In this document: in pieces, positions 15,981-24,719 of the stretch
Numbering within the stretch: position 1 is the stretch's first letter
How the letters are laid out: the number at the start of each line of letters is the position of its first letter
NCBI GenBank assembly: GCA_043800975.1
Contig: JAZDMK010000358.1
Span: forward strand, 1-29,226
Length of the DNA: 29,226 nucleotides
Reading direction: 5' to 3'
From: JAZDMK01 sp043800975
GTDB taxonomy: Bacteria > Bacteroidota > Bacteroidia > Bacteroidales > JAHJDW01
Program-made: the position numbers and the translations under genes
Notes under the pieces: generated by a model
Told to the model about the DNA's origin: nothing
The model's database searches: none
What the model saw: only the letters and a program-made list of their open reading frames with translations

Positions 15981-16009
15981 AAAAAAGCCCGCTTCATGCG
16001 GGTTTTTTT
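15981..16009. terminator. Bidirectional terminator between gdhA and the polysaccharide operon
   Basis: CCCGC (15988-15992) and GCGGG (15998-16002) form a perfect stem around TTCAT. It is flanked by an A-run before and a T-run after, which give U-tracts on both strands. It lies between convergent genes. The minus-strand stop codon of the ligase-like gene (16008-16010) is inside the flanking run, so the 13-gene operon and gdhA share this terminator. Confidence 0.85.
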
Positions 16010-17267
16010 ATTGATTTATTTTTTCTAATTCACTATCCTTTAATATGAATGCTATAAAGGGCAGGAAGAATGAAATAAAGATTACACCAATCTGCAAATT
16101 CAGCATTGACTCAAATAAAAAATTAATAAAAACTGTAATAGTTAAATAAAAGAGAATCTTATTCTTCTTTCTCAATGCAAATTTAAAGATGCCATAAAAA
16201 ATTAAAATAAGTATTACCCCACCAAAAAAACCTATCGCAATCATGGATTCCAAAAATTGATTGTGTGCATTCAAATTTGCTTTAAAAGCAACATCATAAC
16301 AGTTGTTTATATATTCCTCATTAAGCTCCTGATGCACATCCCCGATTCCAACACCAGCAATAAAATTTCTTTTAATAACATTTGTCGACGAATACCAAAT
16401 CGGAACTCTTAGATTGGTTGTTTTTAAATCCTCCTTAAAATTGGATGCATTCATTAACTGACTTATAAAGTTGAAGCGATAATTGTTTTTCACAACATAC
16501 GTAATTAAAAAAACTGTTAAAACAATCAATCCAAATTTTAAAACCAATATTTTAACTGATCTTCCACGTATACTTAGTATAAAAATAAAAGCTGCGAAAA
16601 CAAATGAAATTGTACCAGCTCGAGATGATAATAAATAGGTCATTGCAATAAAAAAAAGACCAACTATTCCCAAAACAATTTTTTGAAAAATATTCGTTTT
16701 TGTTCGAAATAAAAAATGTACAATAAAACACAAACACAAAAAAATGTACAATGAGAAATATGAAGGATGCAAAAGAACGGAAAGAAAATCATACTGCATA
16801 TAATCCCAGGTAATCCAGCTGCCTTTTTCAACATATTTTGTTGCTACGTGATAAGCCTGATGCAAACAATAAACGGATGCTATCAAATTACCTATAATGA
16901 ATGCATATACAACAAAATTAGATTTCTTCTTGACAAACTCATTGGGAGCAGACAATATGAATGGAAGCAACAACAATGGTAGCTTAATCTGCAAATCAAA
17001 AAAACCCGACTCTGTATTTGATGTATTCAACATTCCAAACAAATGCAAAATGTAAAACGTAATTATCAACCACAAAAATTTATTTTTTTTCCAAAGATTC
17101 CACTTCTCTTTAAAATGACCTTCTAATAGAAAAAATGTAACCAAACCAGTAATAAGCCAGGGCGTATACTTTGGTAAAAAAGGCAGTAAAAGTGCTATTC
17201 CCAGCATACATAAAATCTGAATCCAACTAATGATAATTTCAATCTTAAATTTTGAAATTGAATTCAT
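16008..17267 (-). CDS. O-antigen ligase / Wzy_C-family membrane protein
   Basis: The 419-residue polytopic protein has about 10-12 hydrophobic helices. The large external loop carries RVPIWYSSTNVIKRNFIAGV followed by GIGD, and then NAHNQFLESMIAIGFFGG. Together these are the R...GxG and H-NxFLE-x-GxxG patterns of the WaaL/Wzy_C family. Family members either ligate undecaprenyl-linked glycan to an acceptor or polymerise repeat units, in both cases on the outer face of the inner membrane. A distinct Wzy-like polymerase is encoded earlier in the operon, so ligation or transfer is the likelier role here, as inference. It starts 4 nt after the class I aminotransferase and is the last gene of the operon. 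Confidence 0.8.
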   Translation of the reverse strand: MNSISKFKIEIIISWIQILCMLGIALLLPFLPKYTPWLITGLVTFFLLEGHFKEKWNLWKKNKFLWLIITFYILHLFGMLNTSNTESGFFDLQIKLPLLLLPFILSAPNEFVKKKSNFVVYAFIIGNLIASVYCLHQAYHVATKYVEKGSWITWDYMQYDFLSVLLHPSYFSLYIFLCLCFIVHFLFRTKTNIFQKIVLGIVGLFFIAMTYLLSSRAGTISFVFAAFIFILSIRGRSVKILVLKFGLIVLTVFLITYVVKNNYRFNFISQLMNASNFKEDLKTTNLRVPIWYSSTNVIKRNFIAGVGIGDVHQELNEEYINNCYDVAFKANLNAHNQFLESMIAIGFFGGVILILIFYGIFKFALRKKNKILFYLTITVFINFLFESMLNLQIGVIFISFFLPFIAFILKDSELEKINQ

Positions 17268-17271
17268 GGTT

Positions 17272-18435
17272 TTATTGTTTCAATAGTAAGTCACGAACTG
17301 CCTGCAATGTTTCGTCTTTTTTACAAAATGCAAACCGCACCTGTCCGTATTCTTTATTTCGGTCGGAGTAAAATGAGAAACCCGGAACAGTTGCCACACG
17401 TGTTCTTCTGATGAGTTCCAAACTAAATTCCTTGTCGGAAGAAACACCAAACTGCTTCATCATTTCTGCCACATCGCACATGATGTAATATGACCCCTTG
17501 GGATGAAATGGTTTAAATCCTGCATCAATCAACACTTTCAAAAAGAATTCTCTTTTTTCATCATACTTTTTTTGCAAACCAGAATAATATGAATCGGGCA
17601 ATCCCAGAGCAACAACAGATGCATGCTGAAGAGGTGTGGGTGCTCCCACCGTTAAAAAATCATGCACTTTTCGTATTCGCGAAGTAATTTCTTTTTGAGC
17701 AACCGCCCAGCCCACACGCCATCCGGTAACTGAATAGGTTTTAGAAACCGAGTTGATCGTGATCGTACGATCTTCCATACCCGGCAATGAAGCCAGACTT
17801 ATATGACGAGCATTATCATATAAAATATGTTCATAAATCTCATCCGTTATTGCATATACATCCCACTGTTGACAGAGCTTTGCTATTTCTCCCAGTTCAT
17901 CCTTGGAAAAAACTTTTCCAGTTGGATTATTCGGTGTGTTAATGATAATTGCTTTTGTGTTTGAATTAAAAGCAGCTTTCAACTCCTCTGCATCGAAATT
18001 CCAATCGGGTGCGTGCAAAGTAACGTAGCGGGGTGTTGCTCCTGACAGAATTCCATCCGGGCCATAATTTTCGTAAAAAGGTTCAAAAATGATAATCTCA
18101 TCACCCGGATTAATGATGGCTTTTAATGTTGCAATCATAGCTTCCGTTGCACCGCAGGTAACCGTAATATCTGTTTCCGGATCACAGGTAATCTGATTGT
18201 AAACCTTAATCTTTTTGGATATAGCATCACGCAACTCAGGTTCACCGAAGGTTACCGGATATTGATTCAAATCCCTATTGATGGCATCAATGGCTGCATT
18301 TTTTACAATTTCAGGGCTTCCGAAATCGGGAAAACCCTGCGACATATTTATTCCGTTCATTGAATCGCTGACACGCGTCATTTCACGTATGACAGATTCA
18401 GTGAACGTTTCTGTTATTCTTGATAATTCTTTCAC
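17272..18435 (-). CDS. Class I/II PLP aminotransferase (methionine/kynurenine aminotransferase-like)
   Basis: The 387-residue fold-type I aminotransferase carries the standard landmarks: SQGFPDFGSPE at the N-terminus, NTPNNPTGKVFS (166-177), D198 and Y201 in ITDEIYEH, the PLP lysine Lys232 in SVSKTYSVTGWRVGW, and a C-terminal Arg in GQVRFAFCK. The sequence resembles methionine and kynurenine aminotransferases that convert amino acids to 2-oxo acids. It lies 6 nt after the DegT gene and 4 nt before the ligase-like gene, so it is co-transcribed with polysaccharide genes. It may be a passenger or may supply a 2-oxo acid to the E1 enzyme of the operon. Family certain, substrate uncertain. Confidence 0.85.
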   Translation of the reverse strand: MKELSRITETFTESVIREMTRVSDSMNGINMSQGFPDFGSPEIVKNAAIDAINRDLNQYPVTFGEPELRDAISKKIKVYNQITCDPETDITVTCGATEAMIATLKAIINPGDEIIIFEPFYENYGPDGILSGATPRYVTLHAPDWNFDAEELKAAFNSNTKAIIINTPNNPTGKVFSKDELGEIAKLCQQWDVYAITDEIYEHILYDNARHISLASLPGMEDRTITINSVSKTYSVTGWRVGWAVAQKEITSRIRKVHDFLTVGAPTPLQHASVVALGLPDSYYSGLQKKYDEKREFFLKVLIDAGFKPFHPKGSYYIMCDVAEMMKQFGVSSDKEFSLELIRRTRVATVPGFSFYSDRNKEYGQVRFAFCKKDETLQAVRDLLLKQ

Positions 18436-18441
18436 GCCAGT

Positions 18442-19545
18442 TTATTTTCCGTAAAAATTACGAACCACTTTTATTACATACTCAACTTCTTCATCCGTTA
18501 TTTCATAGCACATGGGCAAAGAACACACTTCGCGGCTCAATGCTTCAGTTTCAGGAAAGCCTTTGTCTTCAAGCTTCAGCGCTTCATGTTTGTAATAGGG
18601 TTTTCTGAATTGTGTCAATACTTCAATACCGTTTGTTTTTAAGAACTCTGAAAACTCATCACCCTGTTTTGACCGCAGTGTGTAGTTCTGGTATGCATGA
18701 TCAAAACCATCTTTGGTATAATGCGGAAGAAGTAAATCATTAATATCGGATAAAGACTCCTGATAACGTTTTGCAATTTCTTTTCTTCTGCGAATAGATT
18801 CAGGCAGGTGTTTCAACTTTACAATCAGGAATGCAGCCTGCATATTGTCGAGCAGACATGTGAAGCCATGTCCATGGTATTCGCCAGTTTCACGTTCTTC
18901 GCCGTTAAAGCGCATTCTTCTTGCATAATTGTAAACTTCTTCACTGTTGGTTGTAATTGCACCGCCATCACCATAACCCCCAAGGATTTTAAAAGGATAA
19001 AAACTGAAGCAACCGGCATCACCCCATGCACCTGCACCTTTTCCATTAATTGTTGACCCTAAACTCTGGCAGGCATCTTCAACAATTTTTAAATTATGTT
19101 TCGCAGCAATTTCCATGATACGCGGCATATCAGCCATCCAGCCACTCAAGTGAACCGGCATGATTGCTTTCGTTTTTGGAGAGATAGCTTTTTCTATTAT
19201 ATCACAATCTATATTAAAATCTTTTGCTACATCCACCAGAACAGGTGTTGCACCTACATTCACAATAGCTGAACAGGAAGCAACAAAAGTGTGTGCCGGA
19301 ACAATCACTTCATCACCCGCACCTATACCCAATGCGCGCAGTGACATATGAAGTGAATCGTATCCACTGTTCAAACCTACTGCATACTTAGTTCCTACAA
19401 AAGCAGCCAGGTTTTGTTCAAATTCTTTTAAATGTCCACGGTCAATCAGCTCGCCTCTTGACATCACATCAAAATAAGCAGCATCCAGATCATTTTTCAA
19501 TACTTGGTATAGTTTACCAGGATTTACAAATCTTACCTTCATCAT
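18442..19545 (-). CDS. DegT/DnrJ/EryC1/StrS-family sugar aminotransferase
   Basis: The 367-residue PLP enzyme aminates a keto group of a nucleotide-linked sugar in the cytosol. The PLP lysine is Lys186 in CFSFYPFKILGGYGDGGA. Asp157 and Gln160 lie in IVEDACQSLG, and AVGLNSGYDSL (55-65) binds the phosphate. The SFYP-x-K form resembles 3-keto-sugar aminotransferases such as QdtB and FdtB more than 4-aminotransferases, but I cannot fix the position. The start codons ATG-ATG at 19545/19542 overlap the stop of the E1-beta gene by one base (TAATG), so translation is coupled. With E1 alpha and beta it forms a compact three-gene cassette, suggesting they act on one sugar. Confidence 0.9.
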   Translation of the reverse strand: MMKVRFVNPGKLYQVLKNDLDAAYFDVMSRGELIDRGHLKEFEQNLAAFVGTKYAVGLNSGYDSLHMSLRALGIGAGDEVIVPAHTFVASCSAIVNVGATPVLVDVAKDFNIDCDIIEKAISPKTKAIMPVHLSGWMADMPRIMEIAAKHNLKIVEDACQSLGSTINGKGAGAWGDAGCFSFYPFKILGGYGDGGAITTNSEEVYNYARRMRFNGEERETGEYHGHGFTCLLDNMQAAFLIVKLKHLPESIRRRKEIAKRYQESLSDINDLLLPHYTKDGFDHAYQNYTLRSKQGDEFSEFLKTNGIEVLTQFRKPYYKHEALKLEDKGFPETEALSREVCSLPMCYEITDEEVEYVIKVVRNFYGK

Positions 19546-20537
19546 TATCTTTTAAAATTGATTGTATCTAAAATTGATTTTCTAATGTTCTCCTCAGTAA
19601 TGTAAAATTCTGCTTCAAGCGTTCGTGCAGCAGGCGCAGGTGTATCCGGAAGTGTAACACGAGCGATGGGCGCTTTTAATTCTGAAAAAACTTCTTCCGA
19701 TAACATGGCTGAAATTTCGGATGCATAACCAGCTGTGCGCCATGAGCCATCAACAACAACTACTCTGCCCGTCTTTTTAGCAGAACGAATTAAAGCTTCT
19801 TTATCGTAGGGTTTCAGCGAACGCAGGTCGATCATCTCAACACTGATATTTTCAGACTCCAGTTGTTGCGCAACATTCAATGATAACTTTGTGGTGTAAG
19901 AAGATGAAATGAGCGTAATGTCGTTTCCTTCTTTTAAAACATTGGCTTTACCAATCGGGACTTCATACAATTCTTCAGGAACATGACATTCCGTTCCATA
20001 TAACCATCGGTCATCGATAAACACAACGGGATCGGGATCGTTGATTGCAGCTGCCATCAAGCCTTTTGCGTCATAAGCATTGGAAGGAGAAACAACTTTT
20101 AATCCGGGCACATGTGCAAACATTGTGTGCAATGCCTGTGAATGCTGGGCTGCCTGTTCACCACCCCGGTTTACAATTAACCAGAAAACGACAGGCACAT
20201 TCATTTGTCCGCCGCTCATATAATGAAAATTCGCAGCCTGGTTAATGATTGGATCAAAAGCATACAAAACAAAATCTACGCGCGGATGAACTACAATGGC
20301 TTTCATACCCGCCATAGCTGCGCCAACGGCAGCACCGGTCATTGCATTTTCAGAAACAGGTGTATCAATAACACGTTCTTCTCCAAAATCACGTACCAGA
20401 TTCAGGCATGTACTACCAACATACCAAGGGCTTTTCACACCCTGGCCGATCAGCACCACATCAGGATCCGACTGCATCAGACTACGCAAAGCCTCGTTGA
20501 TGGCCAGCCCGTATTTAATTTTTCTTTCGGAAGACAT
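19545..20537 (-). CDS. TPP-dependent 2-oxo acid dehydrogenase-type E1 component, beta subunit
   Basis: From the ATG at 20537 the product has 330 residues and matches the transketolase pyrimidine-binding plus C-terminal domains of E1-beta subunits (PDH, BCKDH and acetoin dehydrogenase type). RVIDTPVSENAMTGAAVGAA includes the TPP-activating Glu (residue 63). HSQALHTMFAHVPGLKVVSP is the conserved central block, and VVVVDGSWRTAG opens the C-terminal domain. The frame extends 15 codons upstream, but the chosen ATG begins MSSERKIKYGLAINEAL, as in the family. The gene overlaps E1-alpha by 23 nt. No E2 lipoyl acyltransferase or E3 gene is in the operon, so a role in sugar modification rather than a dehydrogenase complex is inferred. 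Confidence 0.88.
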   Translation of the reverse strand: MSSERKIKYGLAINEALRSLMQSDPDVVLIGQGVKSPWYVGSTCLNLVRDFGEERVIDTPVSENAMTGAAVGAAMAGMKAIVVHPRVDFVLYAFDPIINQAANFHYMSGGQMNVPVVFWLIVNRGGEQAAQHSQALHTMFAHVPGLKVVSPSNAYDAKGLMAAAINDPDPVVFIDDRWLYGTECHVPEELYEVPIGKANVLKEGNDITLISSSYTTKLSLNVAQQLESENISVEMIDLRSLKPYDKEALIRSAKKTGRVVVVDGSWRTAGYASEISAMLSEEVFSELKAPIARVTLPDTPAPAARTLEAEFYITEENIRKSILDTINFKR

Positions 20538-21501
20538 ATTCTTCAACTTCGTTAGCATCAGGGAAAGAATCTGAAACAGCACGTTCCACAGAAGCTTTCA
20601 CTTCTGCAACAAGTTCTGATTTCAGTATTTCTAGATTTTCTTTTTTAACAATATTCTGGTCGACTAAATAATTTTCAAATTTCAGAATCGGATCATTCTT
20701 CGTCCATGCCTCAAGTTCCAGCTGTGGTCGGATATCTGTATGAACACCCTGCACATTATCATCCGGACCCACATGTCCACGCAGGCGATACGTGAAAAAT
20801 TCCATAAACACTGGACCCGCGCCACTTCTGCAATGTGCTACTGCATCACGGGCTGCTTCATATACATCCATCACATCATTTCCGTCAACACGGAATGTAC
20901 GGATACCAAAAGGTTCTGCTACATCCGCGATTTCATTCTTCACTCGGATTTCGCGAATGGAAAGGTGTGTAGAATACAAATTATTTTCGCAGGCAAAAAT
21001 GATGGGAAGTTTTTTTAGTGAAGCGAAGTTCATTGATTCGTAAAGCACGCCTTCACCGGTTGCGCCATCACCAAAAAAAGTAACACTGACTCTTTTGTCT
21101 TTCCGAATGGATGCGGCTAATGCAGCACCCAGCGCCAGAGAGATGGTTCCTGCTACAATCGGGGCAATTCCCATTATGCCATTTTCTTTATCCACAAGAT
21201 GCATCGACCCGCCCCTGCCCTTTGCACATCCGCTTTTGCGACAGTATACTTCAGCAATCATCGCATCCAGATCGCCACCTTTAGCAAGATAATGTCCATG
21301 TGAACGGTGGTTCCCGAAAACATAATCCTCTTTATTCAGGTTGGCTCCCAAACCGGTAGCAACAGCTTCCTGCCCGGAATACAAATGTACAGGACAGCGA
21401 ATACTTCCATCAACAATGGGTTCAACAAAACTCTCTTCGGCTAAACGAATGCGAAGCATCGTTTTATAAAGGCCGGTTAAAAACTCAGGTGTGTAGTGCA
21501 T
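20515..21501 (-). CDS. TPP-dependent 2-oxo acid dehydrogenase-type E1 component, alpha subunit
   Basis: The 328-residue protein has the full E1-alpha signature. The TPP-binding motif runs from GDGATGEG (144-151) to CENN (171-174). The active-site segment GNHRSHGHYL (63-72) and the phosphorylation-loop region YRLRGHVGPDD (238-248) are present. In that loop the Ser that is phosphorylated in mitochondrial PDH is Val. It would pair with the beta subunit as an alpha2beta2 enzyme that decarboxylates a 2-oxo acid to a TPP-bound aldehyde. It lies 3 nt downstream of the sugar transferase gene, inside a polysaccharide operon. Avilamycin AviB1/AviB2 are known E1-like proteins that add a two-carbon unit to a sugar; a similar role is a hypothesis. 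Confidence 0.9.
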   Translation of the reverse strand: MHYTPEFLTGLYKTMLRIRLAEESFVEPIVDGSIRCPVHLYSGQEAVATGLGANLNKEDYVFGNHRSHGHYLAKGGDLDAMIAEVYCRKSGCAKGRGGSMHLVDKENGIMGIAPIVAGTISLALGAALAASIRKDKRVSVTFFGDGATGEGVLYESMNFASLKKLPIIFACENNLYSTHLSIREIRVKNEIADVAEPFGIRTFRVDGNDVMDVYEAARDAVAHCRSGAGPVFMEFFTYRLRGHVGPDDNVQGVHTDIRPQLELEAWTKNDPILKFENYLVDQNIVKKENLEILKSELVAEVKASVERAVSDSFPDANEVEEYVFRKKN

Positions 21502-21504
21502 TGG

Positions 21505-22095
21505 CTACTTCTTGAATACAGCGGCCAAAGTTAACCAAATAATTCTAATGTCTGTATGAAATGTATGATCAGCCACATACTTCAATTGAAGTCGCTTTTT
21601 TTCAGGCCATATCAGTTCCATATATGCTTTATCGGGATCTTCAGCACCTTCTAATATTTTTCCTTCATCGCTGTTCCATACAGATGCCCAGTCAGTAATT
21701 CCGGGTTTAACAGAAAGGATTGCCTTTTCTTCTTCCGTAAATAAATCGGTAAAATATTTTACTTCTGGTCTTGGACCAACAACGCTCATCTGACCGATGA
21801 AAACATTAATGAATTGTGGCAGTTCATCCAGTTTTGATTTACGTAAAAATCTTCCGATACGTGTAATACGCTTATCTGTTTTGGTTGTTGAAGAAGGCCC
21901 GACTTTATCCGCATTTAAAATCATGCTGCGGAATTTTAACATCCGAAAAGGTTTGTTGTTTTTGCCAGTGCGCGGGGCCATATAAAAAACAGGCCCGAAA
22001 TCGTTCAGCCAGATTATGATTGAAACAATGATCAGGAAAGGCGATGCGCAGGCAAGTACAAAGAAACTGAAAAAAATGTCAAAAAATCTTTTCAT
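21505..22095 (-). CDS. Initiating phosphoglycosyl transferase (PglC/WcaJ-like sugar transferase)
   Basis: The 196-residue monotopic enzyme transfers a sugar-1-phosphate from a UDP-sugar to undecaprenyl phosphate, starting repeat-unit synthesis at the inner membrane. It has the minimal PglC form. A re-entrant N-terminal helix comes first (about 3-30, with SPF near 18-20). MLKFRSMI (52-59) follows, then the catalytic Asp90-Glu91 dyad in KLDELPQ, the SVVGPRPE motif (104-111), and VKPGITDWASV. The WcaJ-type N-terminal multi-pass domain is absent. It overlaps the GT2 stop codon by one base (TAATG) and lies 3 nt before E1-alpha. Its presence shows that this operon makes an undecaprenyl-linked glycan. 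Confidence 0.93.
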   Translation of the reverse strand: MKRFFDIFFSFFVLACASPFLIIVSIIIWLNDFGPVFYMAPRTGKNNKPFRMLKFRSMILNADKVGPSSTTKTDKRITRIGRFLRKSKLDELPQFINVFIGQMSVVGPRPEVKYFTDLFTEEEKAILSVKPGITDWASVWNSDEGKILEGAEDPDKAYMELIWPEKKRLQLKYVADHTFHTDIRIIWLTLAAVFKK

Positions 22096-23138
22096 TAATT
22101 ATCATTTACTGTTTTTGAAAATCTCAGTTTGTAAAAATTTCTGCTGAAAAGAACTTTTAACAGCGCCACCAAAGAACCCAAGCCATACGATAAATGAAGT
22201 GAAAAAAAGAAGAACGGTAATATTAAAACGTATTTCAAACCATGTTTTAAAGACTTAAATGAAAAGTAATAAGCAACGATCAGATAAATTCCAAGAACAG
22301 ATAACAAAATCCATAGAAAAAATACTGATAATAATGATAACAGCAATGCGGAAATAATTCCTGAAACAAAAATAAATGGAACCAGATGACGAAATGTAAC
22401 AGAAACATTTTTAACAAACTTTAAAGGGTTTACTGTCCAGAAACCGTTTCTTAAATTATTTTTTGTAAATTTTTTAAAATTTGTTTCCGCATAGTAATAT
22501 GACACTTTAATATTGGGTATTAAAAGTGTTTTTCCCCCACTTCTTTTTAATCGTGTATTAAAATCGATATCTGATGAACTAATTAAATCCTCGTTAAAAA
22601 GACCGATTCTGTCAAATACACTTCTCTTATAACATCCTCCAAAAACAGTTGTTACCAGAATTGGCTTGTCAGTTCCTGTGCGATAGGCAGCACCTCCAAT
22701 ACCGAACTTTGATGATAGTACAATGGTTATAGCTTTTCCAATAGTATTTTTAACAGGCCATATTTGATCAACCAATCCTCCCACATTGTCAACCTGGTGA
22801 GTAAAAAGTGCATTTACATTTTCAGAAATATAATTGGATGAATATTCTGCATGGGCTCCTAAAATGATAATTGCTTCGCCCTTTGAATTTTTATAGGCTA
22901 AGTTTACTGCTGCCGGAAAAATCCTTTTTTCATTTTCAAGAAGTTTAATAAAGGAATACTTTTCCTGATAACTTTTTACAATTTCAATTGTTTTATCAGT
23001 ACTTAATCCATCAACTACAAATAATTCAAGTGAATCCTTTGGATAATCGTTATTTATAACTGATTCAACACATTTTGCAATCCACATTTCTTCGTTTCTG
23101 CATGGAATAATAACTGAAACTATGGGTTGGTTTTGCAT
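22095..23138 (-). CDS. Family 2 glycosyltransferase, ExoA-like, with C-terminal membrane segments
   Basis: The 347-residue protein begins with the GT2 motif SVIIPCRNEE (8-17), followed by LFVVDGLSTDKT (39-50). ILGAHAEYSSNYI fits the DAHxxY element of ExoA-type transferases, but the first Asp is Gly here. SSDIDFNTRLKRSGG and the IKVSYYYAETNFKKF region follow. About three hydrophobic helices (about 245-325) anchor it in the inner membrane, as in ExoA relatives that extend undecaprenyl-linked oligosaccharides. The donor is unknown. It is tightly linked to the initiating transferase (1-nt overlap), so it may add the second sugar. It lies 34 nt downstream of the acyltransferase gene. Confidence 0.87.
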   Translation of the reverse strand: MQNQPIVSVIIPCRNEEMWIAKCVESVINNDYPKDSLELFVVDGLSTDKTIEIVKSYQEKYSFIKLLENEKRIFPAAVNLAYKNSKGEAIIILGAHAEYSSNYISENVNALFTHQVDNVGGLVDQIWPVKNTIGKAITIVLSSKFGIGGAAYRTGTDKPILVTTVFGGCYKRSVFDRIGLFNEDLISSSDIDFNTRLKRSGGKTLLIPNIKVSYYYAETNFKKFTKNNLRNGFWTVNPLKFVKNVSVTFRHLVPFIFVSGIISALLLSLLSVFFLWILLSVLGIYLIVAYYFSFKSLKHGLKYVLILPFFFFSLHLSYGLGSLVALLKVLFSRNFYKLRFSKTVNDN

Positions 23139-23172
23139 ATCAATTTATAAGTCATATCCTATTATACAATTT

Positions 23173-24000
23173 TCAAAAACTAAATTTACTAACGAATGGT
23201 CTGCCCGTATAAATTCTGATTCCCCACTTACGGATATAATCGCGTAAATCATCCGTCTCAACGTTTTCTTCGCCCCAATATTCAAATGTTTCCGCATTGA
23301 ATCTGAAATCATGCATCGTTACAAAAGGGAACTCAATATTAATTTCAGGGTGTATGCCATGATATTCGGCAATCGGAATATAGCAGTCGATAATCTGTTT
23401 TAATTTAATTTCCTTTTGTTCCATTGTCAGCGGAACAATTTCTTTTATAAATCTTGCAGGAGAGCCAGCATAAATTCCCTTTTTGGAAATTGTTTTTGTC
23501 ACCACACTTTGCGCTCCGATTACGGAATAATCAGCAATCTCAACGCCCATCATAATAAGACTTCGATAACCGATGATAACTCCATTACCTATTCGCACGC
23601 CTGAAAATGAAGCTGGAAAACCATCCAGTACAGACATCCAATATCCATGTGTTAAAAAAGAAGTTTCGGGAGACAAACCAACATCATCACCAATTATCAC
23701 TGGCTCGCACACGTTAATAAAATTGTTATGTATCGTACATCTGTCACCAATAGTTAAATCAGCATTCGGATGCTGACGTCCTCCTCCACCTATACGTAAG
23801 CCTGATGAATGAAACAAGTGCTTGCCAATGGCGACATTGTTTCCTCTGATGTTTATATCATTCCCTAAATGGCTATAATCATCAACACTAAAATTTCCTT
23901 TCAGTGCAATGGAAATATTATTGCCTAAATGAACATTGTTACCGATTTCAATTTTTTCGGCAACAATTTTTATGTTTTTTTGTGCGTCTTCGTAGATCAT
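23173..24000 (-). CDS. Left-handed beta-helix (hexapeptide) acyltransferase
   Basis: The 275-residue protein is built of hexapeptide repeats in two blocks (about 10-60 and 80-195), e.g. IEIGNNVHLGNNIS, LTIGDRCTIHNNFI and VRIGNGVIIGYRS. The probable catalytic His118 lies in SFLTHGYW, and the block ends in AGSPARFIKEIVP, typical of the LbetaH O- and N-acetyltransferases (WcaF, NeuD and NodL types). The C-terminal 70 residues are not repetitive and may form an acceptor-binding cap. It probably transfers an acyl group from CoA or ACP to a sugar OH or amine. It sits between the SDR and GT2 genes and 9 nt after the SDR. Substrate unknown. Confidence 0.87.
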   Translation of the reverse strand: MIYEDAQKNIKIVAEKIEIGNNVHLGNNISIALKGNFSVDDYSHLGNDINIRGNNVAIGKHLFHSSGLRIGGGGRQHPNADLTIGDRCTIHNNFINVCEPVIIGDDVGLSPETSFLTHGYWMSVLDGFPASFSGVRIGNGVIIGYRSLIMMGVEIADYSVIGAQSVVTKTISKKGIYAGSPARFIKEIVPLTMEQKEIKLKQIIDCYIPIAEYHGIHPEINIEFPFVTMHDFRFNAETFEYWGEENVETDDLRDYIRKWGIRIYTGRPFVSKFSF

Positions 24001-24009
24001 ATGAATGAC

Positions 24010-24690
24010 TTAGATTATACAACCATTGATGTCAATATTTTCACCATTAATGTAGTCAGATGAAACGATAAAATTAACTGCATTGTATATGTTTATCGGA
24101 TTACCAAATGCATTACCCGGTATCTTTTCTTTGATTTTTTCCTGAATTTCAACAGGCACATCACTGATCATTCCGATATTAAAGTATCCAAGATTTAAAG
24201 AATTAATTGTAATTCCTTTGGATGCATTTTCAACAGCAATACTTTTTGACAAGCCCCACAAAGCAGCTTTGGAGCTTGCATACGCGCTGGTTCCGGCAAC
24301 GCCCATCTTGGCAACAACGGAAGAAAAATTAATGATTCGACCGTAATTATCATTTCGCATTTCAGGTAAAATTGCTGAGATAACATTAAATGTTCCGATC
24401 AAATTTACTTCAATGGTTTTTTTCCATTTAACAGGATCTGCCTTATGTGCAAACGCATTATAATTGGTAGCAGCGCAATTAATCAGCTCAATTTTCCCCT
24501 CTTTGGGAAGTGATTTAATCCAACTGACAACCTCGTCATAATTTGAAATGTCAACTTTGGAGATAAGTTGAGAATTTTTTTCATCCGGCATTGTTGTTTG
24601 ATAAGTGCCATACACAACCTCTCCTTCCGCTTGAAATTTCTCAAACAAAAATTTACCAATTCCTCTGGATGCACCTGTAATTATTTTCAT
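24010..24690 (-). CDS. Short-chain dehydrogenase/reductase (FabG-like SDR)
   Basis: The 226-residue classical SDR has TGASRGIG (5-12) for NAD(P) binding, an NCAA variant (71-74) of the NNAG motif, Asn96, and the catalytic Ser124, Tyr137 and Lys141 (SAYASSK). It oxidises or reduces a carbonyl/hydroxyl of an unknown substrate. In this operon a sugar or sugar-bound group is plausible. The ATG at 24690 gives the family-typical MKIITGASRGIG start without extension. The gene lies 29 nt after the PIG-L deacetylase gene, and the acyltransferase gene follows 9 nt downstream. SDRs of this subfamily are too divergent for a substrate to be read from sequence. Confidence 0.87.
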   Translation of the reverse strand: MKIITGASRGIGKFLFEKFQAEGEVVYGTYQTTMPDEKNSQLISKVDISNYDEVVSWIKSLPKEGKIELINCAATNYNAFAHKADPVKWKKTIEVNLIGTFNVISAILPEMRNDNYGRIINFSSVVAKMGVAGTSAYASSKAALWGLSKSIAVENASKGITINSLNLGYFNIGMISDVPVEIQEKIKEKIPGNAFGNPINIYNAVNFIVSSDYINGENIDINGCII

Positions 24691-24719
24691 ACACTAAATT
24701 TTTGATAATTATTATTCTT

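Noticed and set aside
19545..21501. The E1 pair as the housekeeping pyruvate or branched-chain dehydrogenase
   Set aside because: No E2 or E3 gene is present, and both genes are locked inside a glycan operon by overlaps and 1-3 nt spacers. The alternative stays possible but is less likely.
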